64,000 bases of DNA from Herbidospora solisilvae (GTDB taxonomy: Bacteria; Actinomycetota; Actinomycetes; Streptosporangiales; Streptosporangiaceae). This document shows positions 9,965-19,075 of this stretch, piece after piece; position 1 is the stretch's first letter, and every line of letters starts with the position of its first letter. Made by a program: the position numbers and the translations under genes. The DNA lies in NCBI RefSeq assembly GCF_009901565.1, contig NZ_WXEW01000006.1, forward strand, positions 496,001 through 560,000, read 5' to 3'. The notes below the pieces were generated by a model. It searched no databases. It was not told the DNA's origin and saw nothing but the letters and a program-made list of their open reading frames with translations.

Positions 9965-10058
9965 GTCATCTCGGCTCAGGTGACTGGCCTTGAGCGAACC
10001 GAGTGATATGACCGTAGTACGGCAGATTGCCGGTATCCATGGGGTAACACAACTGTTT

Positions 10059-11291
10059 CTACGAACCTGAACGCCAGCTGTGCAGGTAGGCCTCTTGATC
10101 GGCGGTCAGCCCGTCGATCGTGATCCCCGCCGCCGCCAGCTTCAGCCCCGCCACCCGCGCGTCGATCCCGTCGGGCACGTCGTAGACCCCCGGCTTGAGC
10201 GAGGCGTGCTCGGCCGCCAGCCAGGCCACCGTGAGCGCCTGGGCGGAGAACGACATGTCCATCACCGCCGCCGGATGCCCCTCGGCCGCCGCCAGGTTGA
10301 CCAGCCGGCCCTCGGCCAGCAGCAGCAACCGCCGGCCGTTCACGACGAACTCGTCGGTGTTGGGCCGCACCTGGTAGTGGACCTCCTCGGCCATGGACTC
10401 CAGGGCGCGCACGTCGATCTCGACGTCGAAGTGGCCCGCGTTGGCCAGGATCGCGCCGTCCTTCATGAGGGCCAGGTGCTCGGCCCTGATGACGTCGCGG
10501 TTGCCGGTGACCGTCACGAACACGTCCCCGATCGCGGCGGCCTCGGCCATCGTGGCCACGCCGTAGCCCTGGAGCGAGGCGTCGAGCGCCTTCACCGGGT
10601 CGATCTCGGTCACCACCACCCGCGCGCCCAGGCCCTTGGCCCGCTCGGCCACCCCCCGGCCGCAGTAGCCGAAGCCGGCCACCACGACCGTCCGGCCCGC
10701 CAGCAGGGTGTTGGTGGCCCGCATGATGCCGTCGAGCGTCGACTGGCCGGTGCCGTAGCGGTTGTCGAACATCCGCTTGGTGCGGGTGTCGTTCACCGCC
10801 ACCATCGGGAACCTCAGCGCCCCCTCGGCGGCCATCTGACGCAACCGGATGATCCCGGTCGTGGTCTCCTCGCAACCGCCCTTGACCACCAGGTCGGAAC
10901 GTTCGGTGTGCAGGATGTTGACCAGGTCGCAGCCGTCGTCGAGCACGATGTCGGGCCCGATGTCGAGGGCCCGGTGGATGTGCCGGTAGTAGGTGTCGCG
11001 GTCGACCCCCGCCCTGGCGTGCACGGCGATGCCGTAGCCGGCCAGGGCAGCGGCGACGTCGTCCTGGGTCGAGAGCGGGTTGGAGGCGGCCAGCGCGATG
11101 TCCGCGCCGCCCGCCTTCAGCGCGCCCATGAGCACCGCCGTCTCGGCCGTGACGTGGAGGCAGGCGGCGACCTTCAGCCCGTCGAGCGGGCGGTCGCCGC
11201 CGAACCCCGCGCCGATCGCGGTGAGCACCGGCATGGCGCGCGACGCCCACCCGATCCGGCGCTCACCGGCCTCGGCCAGCACGGCATCCAT
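10059..11291 (-). CDS. Second adenosylhomocysteinase paralog, short archaeal/Thermotoga type
   Basis: A 410-residue member of the S-adenosylhomocysteine hydrolase family. The NAD site reads GFGYCGRG, and the substrate half has DDGCDLVNILH, EETTTGIIRL and NDTRTKRMFDNRYGTGQS. It lacks the roughly 40-residue insert of the long bacterial enzyme and the C-terminal lysine-tyrosine tail, and ends SWRSGS like archaeal and Thermotoga enzymes. Some of those (a Methanocaldococcus enzyme) prefer S-inosylhomocysteine, so its substrate may differ from that of the upstream paralog. It starts two bases after the long gene's stop, so the two are co-transcribed. Nucleoside-thioether hydrolase activity is likely; exact substrate unknown. 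Confidence 0.85.
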   Translation of the reverse strand: MDAVLAEAGERRIGWASRAMPVLTAIGAGFGGDRPLDGLKVAACLHVTAETAVLMGALKAGGADIALAASNPLSTQDDVAAALAGYGIAVHARAGVDRDTYYRHIHRALDIGPDIVLDDGCDLVNILHTERSDLVVKGGCEETTTGIIRLRQMAAEGALRFPMVAVNDTRTKRMFDNRYGTGQSTLDGIMRATNTLLAGRTVVVAGFGYCGRGVAERAKGLGARVVVTEIDPVKALDASLQGYGVATMAEAAAIGDVFVTVTGNRDVIRAEHLALMKDGAILANAGHFDVEIDVRALESMAEEVHYQVRPNTDEFVVNGRRLLLLAEGRLVNLAAAEGHPAAVMDMSFSAQALTVAWLAAEHASLKPGVYDVPDGIDARVAGLKLAAAGITIDGLTADQEAYLHSWRSGS

Positions 11292-11293
11292 GA

Positions 11294-12724
<1,431 letters not shown>

Positions 12725-12819
12725 CTTGGGGTGTCCCCTCTCGTAGCGTCCTCTGCCACTGTAGGGCCGAACACCACCTACGAGCGCCGAACCTGACACA
12801 AGAATGTAAGAATAGGCGT
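12725..12819. promoter_or_regulatory. Divergent ahcY / merR promoter region
   Basis: Ninety-five bases lie between the two start codons. A perfect 7-bp inverted repeat, CTCGTAG at 12740-12746 and CTACGAG at 12778-12784, spans 31 bases and would fold in the ahcY leader. No SAH riboswitch consensus was recognised. TAAGAAT around 12807 could be the MerR -10 element. Roles are inferred. Confidence 0.35.
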
Positions 12820-13152
12820 ATGCGCATCACGGAGGCCGCCGCCAAATTGGGCATGTCGCCCAGAATGCTGCGATATCGGGAGGCCCTGGGGCTACTCCCG
12901 CCCGTCCGCGATCTCGGTTCCCACCGCCGCTTCGGCGACGAGGAACTCGCCGCCGTCACCCAGGCGATGGAGCTGGAGAAGCGGTTCGACGTCTCGCCCG
13001 GCGAACTCGCCTTCGCGCTGCGGGCACTGTCGGAGCCGGTCGTCGCCCAGGCCGTGAGAGACCTGGGCGTGCGGATCGGGCGCATCCAGGCGCCCCGCAG
13101 GGCGCTGGACTTCGAGAAGGAGAAGGCGCTACGACTGCTGCGCGGTCGTTGA
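12820..13152 (+). CDS. MerR-family transcriptional regulator
   Basis: A 110-residue regulator with an N-terminal winged helix-turn-helix ([19 protein letters not shown]) and the MerR wing arginine pattern [11 protein letters not shown] short helical dimerisation region follows, with no cysteine-rich or obvious ligand domain. It diverges from the ahcY operon and may regulate it. Its end overlaps the convergent cation-efflux gene by 24 bases. The effector is unknown. Confidence 0.85.
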   Translation: MRITEAAAKLGMSPRMLRYREALGLLPPVRDLGSHRRFGDEELAAVTQAMELEKRFDVSPGELAFALRALSEPVVAQAVRDLGVRIGRIQAPRRALDFEKEKALRLLRGR

Positions 13153-14064
13153 CGACGACGCGTCGATGGCCGGTTCGAGGTAGATGATCCGGGCGATCGG
13201 CACGGCCGCGCGGACCCGCTGCTCGGCCTCGTCGATGCCCCGGGCGACCTCGGCGGCGGTGTCGTCGTGCTCGACGGCGATCTTGGCGGCGACGAGCAGC
13301 TCCTCGGGGCCGACGTGGAGGGTGCGCATGTGGATGACCCGGGTCACCTCGGGCGCGCTCTGCAGGGCCTCGCGGATCTGGGCGTCGATCTCGGGGCCGG
13401 CGCTCTCGCCGATCAGCAGCGACTTGGTCTCGATGGCCAGCACGATCGCGATCGCGCCGAGCAGCACGCCGATCATGATGGTGCCGATGCCGTCCCACAC
13501 GGGGTTGCCGGTGACCACGGCCATGGTGACGCCGAAGAGGGCGAAGATCAGACCGAGCAGCGCGCCCAGGTCTTCGAGCACGATGACCGGCAGCTCGGGC
13601 GACTTCGACCGGCGGATGAACTGCCACCAGGTCAGGTTGCCCTTGTGCGGCAGCGACTCCTTGATCGCGGTCCGGAACGAGAACGCCTCGGCGATGATCG
13701 CGAAGATCAGCACGCCGAACGCCCACTGCGGGGTGCTGAGGTCTTCGGGGGCCTGGATCTTGTGGATGCCCTCGTAGAGGGAGAACAGCGCGCCGATCGT
13801 GAACAGCACGACCGCCACCACGAACGAGTAGAAGTAGCGCTCACGGCCGTAGCCGAACGGGTGCTGTTCGGTGCGCTCCCTGGCCGCCCGCTTGCCGCCG
13901 AGCAGCAGCAGCGCCTGGTTCCCCGAGTCGGCCACGGAGTGGACCGCCTCGGCGATCATGGACGACGATCCGGTGAACAGGTAGGCGACGAACTTCGCCG
14001 CCGCGATCGACAGGTTGGCGACCAACGCCGCGACGATCGCCTTCGTTCCGCCACTGGCGCTCAC
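13129..14064 (-). CDS. Cation diffusion facilitator family transporter
   Basis: A 311-residue inner-membrane metal/proton antiporter. The family signature AEAVHSVADSGNQALL lies in the second membrane segment and HPFGYGRERYFYSF follows. About six membrane segments are followed by a cytoplasmic C-terminal domain ending with a histidine-containing strand (VIHMRTLHVGPEELLV). The usual substrates are divalent zinc, cobalt, iron or manganese; selectivity cannot be read here. The GTG start lies 33 bases upstream of the SIS gene's stop, so this gene may belong to the minus-strand operon beginning at manB. Confidence 0.88.
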   Translation of the reverse strand: MSASGGTKAIVAALVANLSIAAAKFVAYLFTGSSSMIAEAVHSVADSGNQALLLLGGKRAARERTEQHPFGYGRERYFYSFVVAVVLFTIGALFSLYEGIHKIQAPEDLSTPQWAFGVLIFAIIAEAFSFRTAIKESLPHKGNLTWWQFIRRSKSPELPVIVLEDLGALLGLIFALFGVTMAVVTGNPVWDGIGTIMIGVLLGAIAIVLAIETKSLLIGESAGPEIDAQIREALQSAPEVTRVIHMRTLHVGPEELLVAAKIAVEHDDTAAEVARGIDEAEQRVRAAVPIARIIYLEPAIDASSSTTAQQS

Positions 14065-14097
14065 GATGACACTCCCTCAGTTTTCGGCCAAAAGATC

Positions 14098-15207
14098 CTA
14101 ACGGGCAATTCTGGCCTTCAACTCCCGGACCGCGCTCACCGGAGTGGGATCGATTCCATAACCAAGTGCCAGATAGACGCTGGCGAAGTCGGCCAGCCCG
14201 ATCAGCGTCGCCAGCCGTTCAAGTGGATGACGCCCCTCGGCCATCAGCTCCGACACCCGCACGTCGCGGGTTTCGGCCAGCCGTACCGTGGTGCCGCGGG
14301 TGCGGGTCTCGCGTTCGTCCTCGTCGGTGTCGCGGAGCACGAACAGCCGCAGCTGGCGGCCCTGCGTGTCGGCGAAGATGTCGCGCTCGGCGAGCGGGCC
14401 GTCGAAGGCGGCCACCTGGTTGTGGGCGGCCTCGGGCAGCTCGCCGAAGATCGCCGGGTATTTGGCGTTCTCGTTGAGCTGGTGGACCAGCCGGTGGGCG
14501 GCCACGATCGGCAACGCCGAGGAGCCCCACACCATCGGCACCGACTCGGCCAGCTCCATGGCCAGCGTCTTGCCGGGGTTGATGAACGTGTCGCTCGACG
14601 GCCGGCACCGGTGGGCCAGGTCTTCGAGCAGGGTGGCGGTGGATTCGTACACCGGCTCGGGGACGTCGGCCAGGCCCAGCGACGACGCCGCCACGATGAG
14701 CGGGACCGTCAGCGCCCACAGCGCCGCGCGGGCGTGGCCCTGCGCGGCGTCGACCGGGACGAACGACGCCCCGCGCTGCGTGCACAGCGCCTGGAGCGGC
14801 GAGCCGGGGCGGCCGACGCCGACCAGGCGGCAGCCGCGCCGGGCGGCCTCCCAGGCCAGCCCGAGGGTCTCCTCGGTGGCCCCGGAGGCCGACACGGCGA
14901 ACACCAAATCGTTGGCGCCGATCCAGCCGGGCAGCCGGTGGCCGCTCGCGGTCGTGACCGGGATCGGCGCGCCGTTGCCGCAGATCGCCCTGAGGATCTC
15001 GCCCGAGACGCCGCTGACGCCCATGCCGAGCGTCACGATCGCCCTCGGGCGGCCCTCGGTGGCGACCACCCCCACGCCCGCCTCGGCGGCCAGCCGGCGG
15101 CCGGTGCGGACCTGGGCGGCCGCCGAGGCGACCGCGGGAAGCATGCCCGAGGGATCGGCCGCGACCAGATGGGCCTGGTCGTCGAGCAGCTCAGGCTCCC
15201 AGATCAT
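14098..15207 (-). CDS. SIS-domain phosphosugar isomerase (PGI/PMI-like)
   Basis: About 369 residues, starting at an ATG that overlaps the Trm112-like gene by four bases. An N-terminal SIS domain ([17 protein letters not shown] region) is followed by a second SIS-type domain matching bifunctional phosphoglucose/phosphomannose isomerases ([21 protein letters not shown], then [12 protein letters not shown]). It would interconvert fructose-6-phosphate and mannose-6-phosphate. Position directly after phosphomannomutase supports a role in GDP-mannose supply. Activity on glucose-6-phosphate versus mannose-6-phosphate is not decided by sequence. Confidence 0.85.
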   Translation of the reverse strand: MIWEPELLDDQAHLVAADPSGMLPAVASAAAQVRTGRRLAAEAGVGVVATEGRPRAIVTLGMGVSGVSGEILRAICGNGAPIPVTTASGHRLPGWIGANDLVFAVSASGATEETLGLAWEAARRGCRLVGVGRPGSPLQALCTQRGASFVPVDAAQGHARAALWALTVPLIVAASSLGLADVPEPVYESTATLLEDLAHRCRPSSDTFINPGKTLAMELAESVPMVWGSSALPIVAAHRLVHQLNENAKYPAIFGELPEAAHNQVAAFDGPLAERDIFADTQGRQLRLFVLRDTDEDERETRTRGTTVRLAETRDVRVSELMAEGRHPLERLATLIGLADFASVYLALGYGIDPTPVSAVRELKARIAR

Positions 15208-15371
15208 GCCTTCCGTGCCTCGTCGACCAGCAGCACGGGAATGTCGTCGCGGACCGGGTAGACCAGGCCGCAGCTCGCGGAGGTGCAGGCCAGTTCGTCG
15301 GCCTCGGCCCGGAGCGGGGACTTGCACGCCGGGCAGGCCAGGATCTCCAGCAGCCAGTCGTCGATCTTCAA
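15204..15371 (-). CDS. Trm112-family zinc-ribbon protein
   Basis: A 55-residue protein starting at a TTG that overlaps the phosphomannomutase stop by four bases; no ATG or GTG in frame is nearer. It carries two cysteine pairs, CPAC and CTSASC, forming a zinc ribbon, between the family phrases LLEILACP and [11 protein letters not shown]. Eukaryotic Trm112 activates methyltransferases; the bacterial single-domain form is of uncertain function. It overlaps both neighbours, a tightly conserved arrangement in actinobacteria. Confidence 0.85.
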   Translation of the reverse strand: MKIDDWLLEILACPACKSPLRAEADELACTSASCGLVYPVRDDIPVLLVDEARKA

Positions 15372-16720
15372 ATCCCTCGAACCTCTTTCAGAACGTCGTC
15401 GCGCACGCCGGCCATGGTCACCTCGTCGTCGCCCTCGGCGTTGAGCCGGAGCAGCGGTTCGGTGTTGGACGGGCGCAGGTTGAACCACCAGGTCGGACCG
15501 GTGACGGTCAGGCCGTCCAGCTCATCGAAGGTAACACCCTCGCGGGACCCGAACACCTCGCGCACCTTGGCGGTGGCGGCGGCCTGGTCGGCCACCGTGC
15601 TGTTGATCTCGCCGGAGGCCGAATAGCGCGCGTAGGCGGCCAGCACCTCCGACAGGGGGCGGTCCTGCTCGCCGAGGGCGGCCAGCACGTGGAGGGCGGC
15701 CAGCATGCCCGAGTCGGCGTACCAGAAGTCGCGGAAGTAGTAGTGGGCGGAGTGTTCGCCGCCGAAGACGGCGCCGGTCCGGGCCATCTCGGCCTTGATG
15801 AAGGAGTGGCCGACGCGGGTGCGGACGGGCACCCCGCCGTTCTCCTTGATGATCTCGGGGACGCCGCGCGAGGTGATCAGGTTGTGGATGACCGTGGCCC
15901 CGGGGTTCTTGGCCAGCTCGCGCGCCGCCACCAGCGCGGTGATCGTCGACGGGGAGACCGAGGCGCCCTTCTCGTCGATCACCCAGCAGCGGTCGGCGTC
16001 GCCGTCGAAGGCGATGCCGAGGTCGGCCCCGTGCTCCACCACGGCCTTCTGCAGGTCGACCAGGTTGGCCGGCTCGATCGGGTTGGCCTCGTGGTTGGGG
16101 AAGGAGCCGTCGAGCTCGAAGTAGAGCGGCACGAGGTCGACCGGCAGCCCGGCGAACACCTCGGGCACGGTGTGGCCGCCCATGCCGTTGCCGGCGTCGA
16201 CGACGACCTTCAGCGGCCGGATGGCCGACAGGTCGACGAGCGACTTCAGGTGGGCCGCGTAACCGGGCAGCATGTCCTGGGTGGTGACGCTCCCGGTCGG
16301 ATCGGCCACCGGGACGCCCAGCAGCCCGATCGCACGGTCGCGGATCTCGGTCAGGCCCGTCTGCGAGCCGATCGGCACGGCGCCCGCGCGGCACATCTTC
16401 ATGCCGTTGTACTGCGCCGGGTTGTGGCTGGCGGTGAACATGACGCCCGGCAGGTTCAGGGTGCCGCTGGCGTAGTAGAGCAGGTCGGTGGAGCCCAGTC
16501 CGGCGTTGATCACATCGGCGCCCCGGGAGGTCGCGCCGCGGGCGAAGGCCGCCGCGAGTGGGCCGGAGGACTCCCGCATGTCGTGGGCGATCACGATCCG
16601 ATCGGCCCCCACCACCTCCGCGAAGGCCGCCCCCACGGCCTCGGCGATCTCCTCGTCGAACTCGTCCGGTACGACACCGCGTACGTCATACGCCTTGAAG
16701 ATCTTGGCGAGGTCGCCCAA
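15368..16720 (-). CDS. manB: Phosphomannomutase/phosphoglucomutase
   Basis: A 450-residue alpha-D-phosphohexomutase that makes mannose-1-phosphate from mannose-6-phosphate. All four loops are present: the catalytic serine in [11 protein letters not shown] (Ser98), the magnesium site DGDADR (239-244), the sugar-binding GEHS (321-324) and the phosphate loop [10 protein letters not shown]. The start appears to be a TTG behind AGGGGCGGA, giving [15 protein letters not shown]. It heads an operon with the Trm112-like and SIS isomerase genes and, with the guanylyltransferase at 31505-32608, completes a route to GDP-mannose for the many glycosyltransferases in the window. Confidence 0.93.
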   Translation of the reverse strand: MGDLAKIFKAYDVRGVVPDEFDEEIAEAVGAAFAEVVGADRIVIAHDMRESSGPLAAAFARGATSRGADVINAGLGSTDLLYYASGTLNLPGVMFTASHNPAQYNGMKMCRAGAVPIGSQTGLTEIRDRAIGLLGVPVADPTGSVTTQDMLPGYAAHLKSLVDLSAIRPLKVVVDAGNGMGGHTVPEVFAGLPVDLVPLYFELDGSFPNHEANPIEPANLVDLQKAVVEHGADLGIAFDGDADRCWVIDEKGASVSPSTITALVAARELAKNPGATVIHNLITSRGVPEIIKENGGVPVRTRVGHSFIKAEMARTGAVFGGEHSAHYYFRDFWYADSGMLAALHVLAALGEQDRPLSEVLAAYARYSASGEINSTVADQAAATAKVREVFGSREGVTFDELDGLTVTGPTWWFNLRPSNTEPLLRLNAEGDDEVTMAGVRDDVLKEVRGI

Positions 16721-16776
16721 TTCCGCCCCTATATGTCGCAGATCCCTAGGGTTGGAAGCCTAGTGGCCGCGCGCCT

Positions 16777-17133
16777 TCAGCGGTCGCGATTGGACTTGAG
16801 GACCCGGAGGTGACCACGACGGCCCACCTCGACGGCCTGGCCGGTCGGCTCGCCCGGCGCGGGGGCCGGACGGGCGGCCTCGCGGACGGCGTTGGCCAGC
16901 GCCTCGAGGTCGTCTCCGGACGGCGCGCCCGGCTCATAGGGCAGCCGCACGACCTCCCAGCCGCGGGGCGCGGTGAGCCGCTCGGCGTGCTCCGCGCACA
17001 GGTCATAGCAGTGCGGCTCGACGTACGTCGCCAGAGGGCCAAGAACCGCGGTCGAGTCGGCGTAAACGTACGTGAGTGTGAAGACGGCAGGCTGCCTGCA
17101 GGCGGTACGGGAACAGCTGCGGACGGGGCTCAC
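16777..17133 (-). CDS. DUF3499 family protein
   Basis: A 118-residue protein of unknown function, strongly conserved in actinobacteria. The conserved block starts SPVRSCSRTACRQPAV and continues LTYVYADSTAVLGPLATY and LCAEHAERLTAPRGW, with several cysteines and histidines that may bind zinc. I place the start at the GTG at 17133 because the family begins at this point. A longer in-frame start exists upstream. A 6-bp dyad (GGACCG/CGGTCC, 17138-17153) sits directly before the start and might hide its weak ribosome site. It diverges from the zincin-like gene. Confidence 0.82.
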   Translation of the reverse strand: MSPVRSCSRTACRQPAVFTLTYVYADSTAVLGPLATYVEPHCYDLCAEHAERLTAPRGWEVVRLPYEPGAPSGDDLEALANAVREAARPAPAPGEPTGQAVEVGRRGHLRVLKSNRDR

Positions 17134-17246
17134 GGAGGGACCGTATCCGGTCCGCCCGCACATTGCCACCACCCCGCCCCTCTTAACGAGCGTGTCGCCA
17201 CAATCCGGACACCACCTGAACACGGCCCGAGCCCTAAGCTGACCTG

Positions 17247-17672
17247 ATGACTCCTCGACGACGGGACCGCCACGGGCGGGGCATGCGGGGCCCCCTCGCG
17301 CCGTCCCACGTGCCGATCGCCAAGTCGCGCGGCGAGCGGTTCGACGACCTCGTGCTCGACGCCGTCGACCGGCTGCGCGTGCGATGGGCCAAGGAGCTGG
17401 CGGCGGTCGACTTCGGCGTCGAGGAGGTGCCCCCGGTCGCCGAGCTCCTCGACGGCCCGGCGCGGCTGGCCTCCGACCCGATCCCGTTCGGCCGGGCCGA
17501 ACCGGCGCTGCGCGGCGACCCGGCGATGGTCGTGGTCTACCGGCGCCCGCTGGAGGCGCGCGCCCGCGACCGCGAGAGCCTGGCCGCGCTGGTGCACACC
17601 GTCGTGGTCGAGCAGGTCTCCACGCTCCTGGGGCTCACCCCCGAACAGGTCGACCCCGGCTACGACGGCTGA
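17247..17672 (+). CDS. Metallopeptidase-family (zincin-like) protein with altered motif
   Basis: A 141-residue protein matching the Zincin_1 family found beside DUF3499 in actinobacteria. Family phrases visible are RGMRGPLAPSHVPIAKSR, VVVYRRPLEARA and the helix LVHTVVVEQV. Catalytic zincins use HExxH; here position 118 after His117 is threonine and the next acidic residue is Glu122, so classical peptidase chemistry is doubtful. Its 3' end overlaps the convergent DUF5719 gene by 13 bases. It may be a non-catalytic or redesigned metal site. Confidence 0.75.
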   Translation: MTPRRRDRHGRGMRGPLAPSHVPIAKSRGERFDDLVLDAVDRLRVRWAKELAAVDFGVEEVPPVAELLDGPARLASDPIPFGRAEPALRGDPAMVVVYRRPLEARARDRESLAALVHTVVVEQVSTLLGLTPEQVDPGYDG

Positions 17673-19075
17673 GACAGCACCGCCGACGGCTGCTCGGCGA
17701 CCGGCGGCACGAGCGTCCAGGTGCGCGCCACGGCCAGCGGCTGGGCGGTGACGAGCTGCCCGCCCGCGGCGCGCTCCTCCATCACCCGCCCGCCGTAGAC
17801 GGGCCCGGAACCCGTCTTCGGCATGACGACCACGCTGAAGCCCTTGGCCGGGCCCTTCAGGATGATCTCCTTGGTACGGGCGGCGGGGATCGCCACCTCG
17901 ATCGGGTCGGGCGCCTTCCCCTCGCGCGGCAGCAGCGTCACGGTGACGTCGGCGGCGGCGTCGGGCGCGCTCAGGATCAGCCGTGAGGTGACGGTCTTGG
18001 TCGAGCGGGCGTCGGCCACGACGCTGCCGAGGTCGATCGGCGGCGCCCCGGCGGTGAAGGCGACGTCGGTCCGGCCGCCGGTGCCGACGATCTTCAGCCC
18101 GGCGACCACGGGGGTCTCCGAGGTCAGCACGATCGCGGCGGGCTGGCCGGTCACCCCGGTCGACAGGTCGAGGGTGACGACCGATCCGGCGGGCACCTCG
18201 ACGGTCTCGCGGTTCTCCAGGGCGTAGGAGCCGTCTTTCAGCACGGCCTTGACGTGGACCACGGCGTCCGACTCGCCGGGGGCGGCGACGTAGAGCTCGC
18301 GGCGGCCGGCGCTCCCGGGCAGGCCCGGCACCACGACGCGCCCGGCCGGCGCGGTGGTCTGCGGCAGCCAGTCGACGCCCTCGGAGGTGGCCGCCTCGAC
18401 GGCGGCCGCGACCCGGCCCCGGCCGGTCGACACGTTCAGCGCCATGACCAGCGGCGACGGCGCGACCTTCTTGAGGTCGACGACGCGGTGCTCGCCCGGT
18501 TTGAGCAGCAGGCCGCTGGCCCGGTCGGCGATGACCTGGCCCTCGCCCGAGTAGACGACCAGCGCCACGTCGGCGGGGGCCGACTCGACGTTGGCGAGGT
18601 GGAGTCTGAGGTCTCCGGCGGCCGGGCCGGGCCCGACGAACCAGGCGTCGGCGCCGGGGTCGACGCACCGCACCCCCGCCAGGCCGCGGGCCTCGCCGCT
18701 CAGCGCGCGCCGGGTCTGGGCGGCCTCCAGCCCGGAGGCCATCGCGCCGGTCGCGTGCACCCGCATGGGGTCGGTGCCGGAGGCCATGGTCTTCTGCCAG
18801 AGCTTGCCGGGCTCGTCGACGGTGGCCGGCTCGTCGCCGTCCTCGATGAGGGTCTGGCCCGTGCCCTGCGCGTTGGGCGGGGTGACGGCGGTGACCGTGG
18901 CGCCGCCCGGGTCGGGGCAGACCGTGGAGACGGCCGCGATGGGCGCCCGCACCGGTTCGGCCTTCACCGGGGCGGCGGGGGCCGGGCGGCTGACGAAGGC
19001 GACGCCGTAGACCGCGCCCAGCGCGATCAGCACCAGCGCCAGCATGCCGAACCGGTTCTCGATGAGCCGTCTCAC
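17660..19075 (-). CDS. DUF5719 family secreted/anchored protein
   Basis: A 471-residue protein starting at a GTG that overlaps the glycosyltransferase stop by four bases. An N-terminal membrane anchor (about 11-30, LALVLIALGAVYGVAF) is followed by a long beta-rich extracytoplasmic region with repeated VVxL and VVAGLKIVG-type strands and no recognised catalytic motif. DUF5719 proteins always follow the large membrane glycosyltransferase in this locus, so they may form an envelope complex with it. Function is unknown. Confidence 0.8.
   Translation of the reverse strand: MRRLIENRFGMLALVLIALGAVYGVAFVSRPAPAAPVKAEPVRAPIAAVSTVCPDPGGATVTAVTPPNAQGTGQTLIEDGDEPATVDEPGKLWQKTMASGTDPMRVHATGAMASGLEAAQTRRALSGEARGLAGVRCVDPGADAWFVGPGPAAGDLRLHLANVESAPADVALVVYSGEGQVIADRASGLLLKPGEHRVVDLKKVAPSPLVMALNVSTGRGRVAAAVEAATSEGVDWLPQTTAPAGRVVVPGLPGSAGRRELYVAAPGESDAVVHVKAVLKDGSYALENRETVEVPAGSVVTLDLSTGVTGQPAAIVLTSETPVVAGLKIVGTGGRTDVAFTAGAPPIDLGSVVADARSTKTVTSRLILSAPDAAADVTVTLLPREGKAPDPIEVAIPAARTKEIILKGPAKGFSVVVMPKTGSGPVYGGRVMEERAAGGQLVTAQPLAVARTWTLVPPVAEQPSAVLSQPS

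Noticed and set aside
12725-12819. SAH riboswitch before ahcY
   Set aside because: The leader is short and the only structure seen is a simple 7-bp inverted repeat, which does not match the SAH riboswitch pseudoknot as I know it; an Rfam search with the SAH model would decide.
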